In this document: in pieces, positions 56,227-64,000 of the stretch
How positions within the stretch are numbered: position 1 is the first letter of the stretch
How the letters are laid out: each line of letters starts with the position of its first letter
Assembly (NCBI RefSeq): GCF_037975245.1
Contig: NC_092566.1
Coordinates: forward strand, 13,015,001-13,079,000
Direction of reading: 5' to 3'
DNA from: Apostichopus japonicus
Lineage: Eukaryota; Echinodermata; Holothuroidea; Aspidochirotida; Stichopodidae
Length of the DNA: 64,000 nucleotides
Position numbers and translations under genes: made by a program
Notes under the pieces: model-generated
The model's database searches: none
Told to the model about the DNA's origin: nothing
The model's input: only the letters and a program-made list of their open reading frames with translations

Positions 56227-59200
56227 CTTTACGACGACAACTCGGCTTTAAATTAATAACAATAATACTCGGAGGGTTGCGTAATAGATGAGCAAATTAC
56301 TTGCCTACTGTATTTGCATCGATTTCATGGAACAAACTTCGTTGTCTGCGCAAGATAAAGATATGTCATCCCGCAACAAAATAATAATTCTCTTCCCCCT
56401 CCCGTTACACCTGTCGAGTATTGTAGAGTGAAGGAGAATATGATAGTGGACTGTTTGACAGTATAGCCTGTTTTTTAGTGTATAGGCTCAGCCTTAATAT
56501 GTTATTTCGTATGTTATATCGTATGTTATATGTTATATTTTATATCGTTTGTTATTTCGTCAGCTCAAACATTGTGAAGAAACGACGCAGAAATGTGTTC
56601 GAGAATAAAACTCCCGGCTACATTTGTTCTGCTTCTCCAAGTAGTTTAAGCCATGATAACTGATTTCGTGCGACATGGTCATTCATTATTCTGAGAGCTG
56701 TTAGCACAGTTTCCTCTCAACCTGCATGCTAACCATGCATAGTTCACACTGCATGTTCTTCCTTTGTTAGAGTCTCTTCACGAATAGAGGGCGAGATTTC
56801 CAAATACACGGTTAGGGATTCGCTGTTAGAAATATATTGATTTCATTATTTTAGTTTTTTAACCAATAAGAACATAAACCTAGTGTATGCTTTTCATCGT
56901 TTGTTCACATGTACTTTGGATGTACTTCTTTATTGCATAAAAAATATTTGAACAAATACCGTGTTATTATGAAGATAGCATATTCTATTATGGCGTTCCA
57001 TGATTAAAATCGTCGCTGACCCCTCTGCACCCTTATTATTACAACGAGGTTCACATGTCTGCTTTAATTATAAAACAACATGCTAATGCAGAGTTATATA
57101 GTTTATCTCGATGAAATTAATCTAGACATGAACTCATATCATTCAACGAAAACGATAAACGGGAAACGGTGTCGCATTGTTCTATGCGATTGATCTAACA
57201 CACGAATGTATATGAATCATAAATAATGTATATTATTTGCAATATATGTTGGACGTCTGAATATTATAATATACACAAACTGCGCAATCAGCGTCTCCAT
57301 TTGTTGTATGAATCTTTTACTATTATAGGTATACGATAGTAGTCCTATGCGTTATGTGTATACTAACCAAACTGATCCACTTGTTCTCGATTGCAATATT
57401 TAATATAGCCTATATTTACGACCTGTTTTTGTCTATCGTTATTTCATCCAAGCTACAGTTAGCTGAAACACGACTTGTCTCCGTAGTTTTTATTTGATTT
57501 CCATATAAAATTCCTGAGTATGAAATTTCCTTAAGTGAATACACGATCCTTGAGAGTGAATTTGAATTACATGTTTTTCACCATGGTACAAGAAATAACT
57601 CCTAAACCTTATTGTTATAGATGTATAATAACGTGTAGGAGTATACACGACACGCACTGCTCCGAAGTTTATTTTGCAGTATTATACATAAGTGACTGCC
57701 TTAAACGTTATCTGTATAGCTTCCAGTACACCAATATAAGTACTTTACTTGATGCTCTATCCCCCATCCACACCACCTACCCCCACCCGCCCCACCTGCC
57801 CCCACCTGCCCCGTTCACGTTAAATCAGATAGTTACATGTCAGAGAGAGAGAAATGCGTCGATGGGTCAGTAAAATGCTTGTTGAAGTATGAAAATGAGA
57901 GACCATTATTGACCTTTCTAGCATGCAGACAATACTGCCATCCCCTAAATAGTTGATATTTGGTTATGTTGAAGAGATAGTTTGGTTTGAGTTTGGTTCC
58001 TTCTAAAACATCTCTGTTGTAACAAAAGAAAATGTTAAGACTATTGGTTAAGACATGGTTTGTGTGTTAACCAGCACTATCGAATGCTCGACATTTAATG
58101 GACATGTTCCCTGAAATATCGAATACTCGACATTTAAAGGACATGTTACCTGAATAGGGTACAATGCTCCTTGAAACTCGAAAATGAAGCAAATCTATCC
58201 GTCATAAACTTCAGAAGGTTACAAATCAAGCAATGATCATTACATAAACATTAAAACAAAAGAACATATCAAATCATCAAAGTCACAAAGAACTTAGCTG
58301 AAACGAATGACTTTTGGCGGGATTTTAGATTTGATATGTCATAGTCCAAGGGAAAAGGAAACAAAAGGTGCTACCAATGTTTTTTCCCCGTTTTCAAGAT
58401 CTGCAACATACATGGAATGCACATTTAAGGCTAAACTGACGATGACGCCAGGTCCTCATTGCAAGATTCAATGTTTAATGCTAATCCATTGTCCTTTCAA
58501 TTATAATAGCTCAACTAAAACCTTCAGCACCATTTGTCCTTAACAAATTCGCAATGCATTGTTGACATGCTTTCACAATGTCCTTGTTATCTTGCATCTT
58601 AAGAATTGACCTTATTGCCTATGTATTATACTAAGTAGATCATCCACTTTAATTGATGAGCCTCAGTTGTTTACATGGAATTTCTAAAAAAGAAATTCAA
58701 GTTGTATAGAAATACAATCTGGGTTGGAGGCAGTGGTTTATACAACATGTCAACATTATTTTCGAGTTTAATGTCAATCTTTTAGTTATGTGTGTTGTGT
58801 TACAACATGGGAGATGACACACAGAATTCGATACAGGTACCATGCTGGGTAGGGGTGACCAAAACGTGGCTAGTAGTCGGCTTTTTTTCATTCGGCATTT
58901 TGGTAATATGCGGAAATATGTTGGCCGAGTCCCATTTGCACCACAATTTATGTAAAAGTTCAATTGTCCACTTTGTTGATGGATTGCGGCCCTCAAACCT
59001 CTGAAGCTTATTTTACTTTAAGCAAGATTGTCCACACCTGATATTGAGTGTATTCAAACCTTCAGAGTCACAATTGTTATGCTATACCGTACATCTCAAG
59101 AAGTTAATGTAAGCAGTTAATTTTAACTAATTCACATACGTTTCCAAAGTGCGTGCGTGTTTGCAGTAAGTTATACATAATGACATTTACCATTTAGTCT

Positions 59201-59435
59201 AATGTGAACGTAGTCGGAGGTGATAATAGCTGTCGTTGAACTTGGTACAAAATTTTCAATGAAAGTTTGTAAAGAACGCCACTTTATCATATAAACCGCT
59301 GTGCCACATAGCTGGTTCGTATTCCTGACTTAAAAGATAATTCCAGCGTTAGAAGGTCATTTTGATTGCATGGAGGAGAGACATAGTCTAAAGTATCCTG
59401 TGAGAAATTTGCATTAATTCCCTACATGCCGTTCT
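56227..59435. other. Intergenic region downstream of UGT, no gene recognised
   Basis: Starts with the UGT 3' UTR, whose polyadenylation site is uncertain. A ~39-bp tandem duplication (ATCGAATGCTCGACATTTAA type) is at 58078-58155. Short open frames occur but none shows domain or splice support. Confidence 0.4.
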
Positions 59436-59439
59436 CGAG

Positions 59440-60776
59440 ATCATAATAGTCTAAATATTTCACAGTTTCATAGTGTGACAAGACTTTTGTGATATCACAG
59501 TTGTACATTAACAGATCATGATAGTCTAAATAGTTCACAGTTTCATAGTGTGACAAGACTTTTGTGATATCACAGTTGTACATTAACAGATCATGATAGT
59601 CTAAATATTTCACAGTTTCATAGTGTGTCAAGACTTTTGTGACATCACAGTTGTACATTAACAGATCATGATAGTCTAAATATTTCACAGTTTCAATAGT
59701 GTGACAAGACTTTTGTGATATCACAGTTGTACATTAACAGATCATGATAGTCTAAATAGTTCACAGTTTCATAGTGTGACAAGACTTTTGTAATATCACA
59801 GTTGTACATTAACAGACCATGATAGTCTAAATATTTCACAGTTTCATAGTGTGACAAGACTTTTGTGATATGACAGTTGTACATTAACAGATCATGAAGT
59901 TCACAGTTTCATAGTGTGACAAGACTTTTGTGATATCACAGTTGTACATTAACAGACCATGATAGTCTAAATATTTCACAGTTTCATAGTGTGACAAGAC
60001 TTTTGTGATATCACAGTTGTACATTAACAGACCATGATAGTCTAAATATTTCACAGTTTCATAGTGTGACAAGACTGTTGTGATATCACAGTTGTACATT
60101 AACAGATCGAGATAGTCTAAATATTTCACAGTTTCATAGTGTGACAAGACTTTTGTGATATCATAGTTGTACATTAACAGATCGAGATAGTCTAAATATT
60201 TCACAGATTGATAGTGTGACAAGACTTTTGTGATATCATAGTTGTACATTAACAGATCATGATAGTCTAAATAGTTCACAGTTTCATAGTGTGACAAGAC
60301 TTTTGTGATATCACAGTTGTACATTAACAGACCATGATAGTCTAAATAGTTCACAGTTTCATAGTGTGTCAAGACTTTTGTGACATCACAGTTGTACATT
60401 AACAGATCATGATAGTCTAAATATTTCACAGTTTCATAGTGTGACAAGACTGTTGTGATATCACAGTTGTACATTAACAGATCGAGATAGTCTAAATATT
60501 TCACAGTTTCAATAGTGTGACAAGACTTTTGTGATATCACATTTGTACATTAACAGATCATGATAGTCTAAATATTTCACAGTTTCATAGTGTGACAAGA
60601 CTGTTGTGATATCACAGTTGTACATTAACAGATCGAGATAGTCTAAATATTTCACAGTTTCATAGTGTGACAAGACTTTTGTGATATCACAGTTGTACAT
60701 TAACAGATCGAGATAGTCTAAATATTTCACAGATTGATAGTGTGACAAGACTTTTGTGATATCATAGTTGTACATT
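59440..60776. repeat. 75-bp minisatellite (about 18 units)
   Basis: The unit contains AGTCTAAATATTTCACAGTT, TCATAGTGTGACAAGACTTT, TGTGATATCACAGTTGTACA and TTAACAGATCATGAT. TGTGATATCACA is a 12-bp palindrome. The 75-bp period (25 codons) keeps a - strand frame open over most of the array; occasional single-base indels break it. Confidence 0.96.
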
Positions 60777-61084
60777 GTGTTTTGTGGTGCTTTATTTTTC
60801 ATTATATTGTTTTGATCGTGGATTGGGTCAATACCCATGGAGCTAATATTATATTAAGGAATGTGGTACATTAATATTATTATGCATCTTAATTTTTGAA
60901 ATAAAAATGCACGACAACGTCATCATTCAGTAGAAATGAAATTGATGCTTTATTGTTTTACATGGTACAAGTGCCTAACTAGAGAAACGGCTTAAAGGAT
61001 TCCGTAAGGCACAAAATTAATATTGATGTGTTGTAGACCGTTGGAAAGCAATGCTATATTCAAAACAGGGCTGTACAGGCTAGA
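60777..61084. other. Intergenic, nothing recognised
   Basis: AT-rich sequence between the 75-bp array and a hAT element. Confidence 0.4.
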
Positions 61085-61092
61085 CCACAGAC

Positions 61093-61492
61093 CAGGGTTG
61101 TCCAACCTACGGCCCGCGGGCCACAGTCCGGCCCGCCACAGGGTTGCGTCCGGCCCGCCAGAGATGCTCTACGGTGAGAAATTTTAGTGAGCAGATTTAT
61201 TGATAACAATTTAAAGCTATATAATCAATCATTCGAACCTTCTGGGTCCAAAAAACTGCATACAGGTCAGTTTGTGTGACACTCTCATCGGAGGGGGAGG
61301 GGCGGCTGGACTTTATTCATCTGTTTTATCAGGAAGGAAAATAAATCAGTGCGCTCCGCGCGCAGTGCTCACATTTTGTTGCCCTGGGCTTCGGGCAAAA
61401 AATCGAAAAATCGAGCGTTGGGTTCATGCGGCCCCCTCCTTCATCATAATCATTCCATGTGGCCCTCCTCTGCAAAAGGTTGGACAACTCTG
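61093..61492. mobile_element. Non-autonomous hAT-type element, 400 bp
   Basis: Perfect 8-bp target duplication CCACAGAC at 61085-61092 and 61493-61500. Terminal repeats CAGGGTTGTCCAACCT and CAGAGTTGTCCAACCT match at 15 of 16. The subterminal ACGGCCCGCGGGCC motif is characteristic of a widespread hAT family in animal genomes. No transposase inside. Confidence 0.94.
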
Positions 61493-61500
61493 CCACAGAC

Positions 61501-62160
61501 CAATAGGTCAGTTTATTAGATGCAACACAAAACTCAATGGGGAAAGATAAGACTTTACTGCTGAATGTTTACAATGTAGTACAATACTGAGAACCGGAAA
61601 TGCTAGAGAACCATTACCAGTACTCATGTTTTTCTCTTAACATATCGAGACTTAAACTTCCCTCTAAAGTCATTCTTTCGAATAAATTCAATTGAATCTC
61701 GAGGTATGAGCATCTTAGCATACGACTGTATTTAATAACGACTACGAGTATTTTAGCACCCGAGTACTTTTCACCGAATGCGAGTACCGACTACTTGCAA
61801 TAGGTACTCGAGTACCGAGTACTTTACGAGTACTACAACAGTTGTTATCACACATATTATCATGTCTTGTCATTTGAGTCATGTGACTCATGAAGTTACT
61901 GAATTTCATTAGGTTAACGCAAGGTACATTTGCGTGGACTTGTGCACGATGGCCATTGATGGCGAAACGAGACATAAGTTTGCTCACTACTTAAAAAAGA
62001 TGGACCATACAACTGCTACGCATCTGATGAATTTTGAGCTTGACTTGAGTTGAATATTAAAACTTGCGCAGAGTGACCAAACCAATGCAAACTTGAAACA
62101 TGAGTTCACCTTTGAACACCCGCTTAAATTCGACTTTCTGTAACGCTTGAAATGTACCTG
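61501..62160. other. Intergenic, nothing recognised except a GAGTAC-rich patch
   Basis: Between 61740 and 61835 there are several imperfect copies of CGAGTACC/GAGTACTTT. No gene supported. Confidence 0.4.
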
Positions 62161-62164
62161 TTTA

Positions 62165-63815
62165 TATTTCATATAAATATATAATAATAATAGTAAAGGC
62201 TTAAAAGCACAACTACCACAGAAAACTGTGTGCACTGCTGTGCTGGAAAACAACTAAATAAAACTCAAAGTAACGATACAAAAGTAAAACCTGGTTGAGA
62301 TTCTGGCTGAAATCAGAACCATTGACAAATATGTAGTATTTTAATTGCCTCTTAAAAGTAGCAGCATTTTGGACTTCTTTAAGGCTGTCTGGAAGCTTAT
62401 TCCACAATTAGGTCCATCCTTCGCAAACGAGCGATACCCATACAAAGATTTAACTCGAGGCTCTATCAATAACGTATGTCTGCTACGGTCAGAGGTTACC
62501 AACATATCATGGATATATTTAGGACCCAGTCCTCTAACAGATTTAAACACAATCAATATTATTTTAAAGTACACCCTCTCCTTGATTTTAAGCCAATGAA
62601 GGTCATGGAATAGATCAGTCACATGATCATATCTACTTCTAACATATATGATTCTTGCAGCAAAATTTTGAATAGATTGGAGTTGATCATATAAATGTTG
62701 GTTGATACCAAAATAAAGTGAGTTACAATAATCAATATGCGAAATAACCATGGATTGGACAATAGTGCTTAACTCAGACTAACAAAGGTAGAACCGCATT
62801 TTAGAAATATTTCTTAGATTCTTAAAGCACCTGCATTTAAGTGAACAGATTTGATGCAGAAAAGACATGGTATCGTCAAAATGAACAACAAGGTTTCGAA
62901 CAATTTGGTCAAAACGTACACAATCAACAGTGTTAAGAATAACACCCTTGATGTGAATCAGTTTTAGTATAGGAGGGGGACCGAATACAATTATTTGGGT
63001 CTTGTCAGGGTTGAGTTGCAAATAATATTTGCGCATCCAACGTTGAATACAACCAAAGGAGGATTGCAGAGAGTCAACCAGAACAGATCCTTGATTATGG
63101 TGCCTGAAGTGTTTATAAACCTGGTGATCATCAGCGAAACCATGAATATTAAAACCCATTCTATAGAAACTTCAGCGTAAAGTGAACGAATATAGATGTT
63201 TAATAAGACCGGACCCAAAACAGATCCATGTGGCACACCAAACTTAATTGTAATCTGATCAGAAGAACAGCCCTTCTAACTCTTTGAGATCTGCCCACAA
63301 TAACACTTTTAAACCAGTTTAGGACAATACCAGAAATACCAATTTCATTAGATAATACGGACAAAGGACATTATGGTCAATGCTGTCAAAGCCGAGCTTA
63401 AGTCAAGGAGTACCAGCACAGTGGCATGTCCACTGTCACTGGCTACTAATATTTCATTAGTCACCCTCAATAGGAGGGTTTCGGAACTATGGAATTTTTG
63501 TAAGCAGATTGCCTGGAAATATTGAGGCTATTAGAATACATGTGAGTATTCAATCGTTTAAGGACAACTCTTTCAATCAATTTACCCAAAAAAGATAGAT
63601 TGGAGATCGGTCTATAATTTTTAAAATTGTTATGATCTAAGCCATTCGCTTTGATGACAGGATAAATATCAGCAAGTTTTAGACCATCCATACTGCCATT
63701 AATGACAGACAAATTAACGAGATGACATATGCAAGGAAGAAGAAAATCAATAATAGTTTGTAAGAGATATCTCGGAAATATGTCACTAGGGGAGCATTTA
63801 AGTCCAGTATCATTA
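62165..63815 (-). mobile_element. Decayed CR1/L2-like LINE fragment with reverse transcriptase
   Basis: Read on the - strand from right to left: fingers motif NYRPISNLSFLGKLIERVV (about 63640-63560), PHGSVLGPVLLNIYI (about 63235-63190), catalytic FADDHQVY (about 63140), then the C-terminal HIDYCNSLYFG, QNFAARIIY, HDLHWLKIKERVYFK and LWNKLPDSLK-like motifs down to 62340. The pieces lie in at least three frames, so the element is a pseudogene. It lacks its 5' part (endonuclease/ORF1) and ends near 62165 in an ATA/ATT-rich tail. The motif set fits the CR1/L2 group of the Jockey superfamily. Confidence 0.9.

Positions 63816-64000
<185 letters not shown>

Noticed and set aside
62345-62599. + strand open frame opposite the LINE
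   Set aside because: Shadow of the reverse transcriptase C-terminal region on the - strand.

Overview
This is a eukaryotic, AT-rich, repeat-dense window with short exons, GT-AG introns and no prokaryotic features. The protein repertoire (a tip-link-type cadherin with a membrane-adjacent domain, a 328-residue GRHPR and an animal UDP-glycosyltransferase), the tRNA-derived SINEs and the CR1/L2-like LINE point to an animal, probably a marine invertebrate deuterostome such as an echinoderm. That placement is inference; nothing in the window fixes the species.

Three protein-coding genes can be rebuilt exon by exon with phases that fit throughout. (1) 525-24746, + strand: the 3' part of a large cadherin. 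18 exons encode 920 residues: partial extracellular cadherin repeats, a membrane-adjacent domain, one transmembrane helix, and a 375-residue tail ending in a class I PDZ ligand. The 5' end lies outside the window. (2) 40481-28591, - strand: a complete 8-exon glyoxylate/hydroxypyruvate reductase (GRHPR). (3) 51129-56226, + strand: a complete 4-exon UDP-glycosyltransferase of 520 residues with substitutions in its donor-binding signature. No functional link between the three genes is evident.

The rest is repeats. At least ten minisatellites (units of 15, 22, 26, 29, 36, 38, 39, 43, 50, 68, 75 and 28 bp) occupy introns, the 3' UTR and intergenic DNA. The most striking pattern is that several arrays are copies of an exon edge. 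A 68-bp unit repeated without a single indel carries the 3' splice site of the next cadherin exon 39 extra times. Other arrays begin at 5' splice sites. Two duplicate the final codons plus stop codon of a gene into its 3' flank.

Mobile elements: four non-autonomous hAT-type elements with 8-bp target duplications (one inside a minisatellite, one inside a SINE palindrome, one in a UGT intron, one intergenic); several tRNA-derived SINEs, two forming a head-to-head palindrome; a 4.2-kb element of uncertain class with inverted termini and subterminal TTAGTC/GACTAA motifs; several fold-back palindromes; and a decayed LINE reverse transcriptase near the right edge, followed by a GATA microsatellite that runs off the window.
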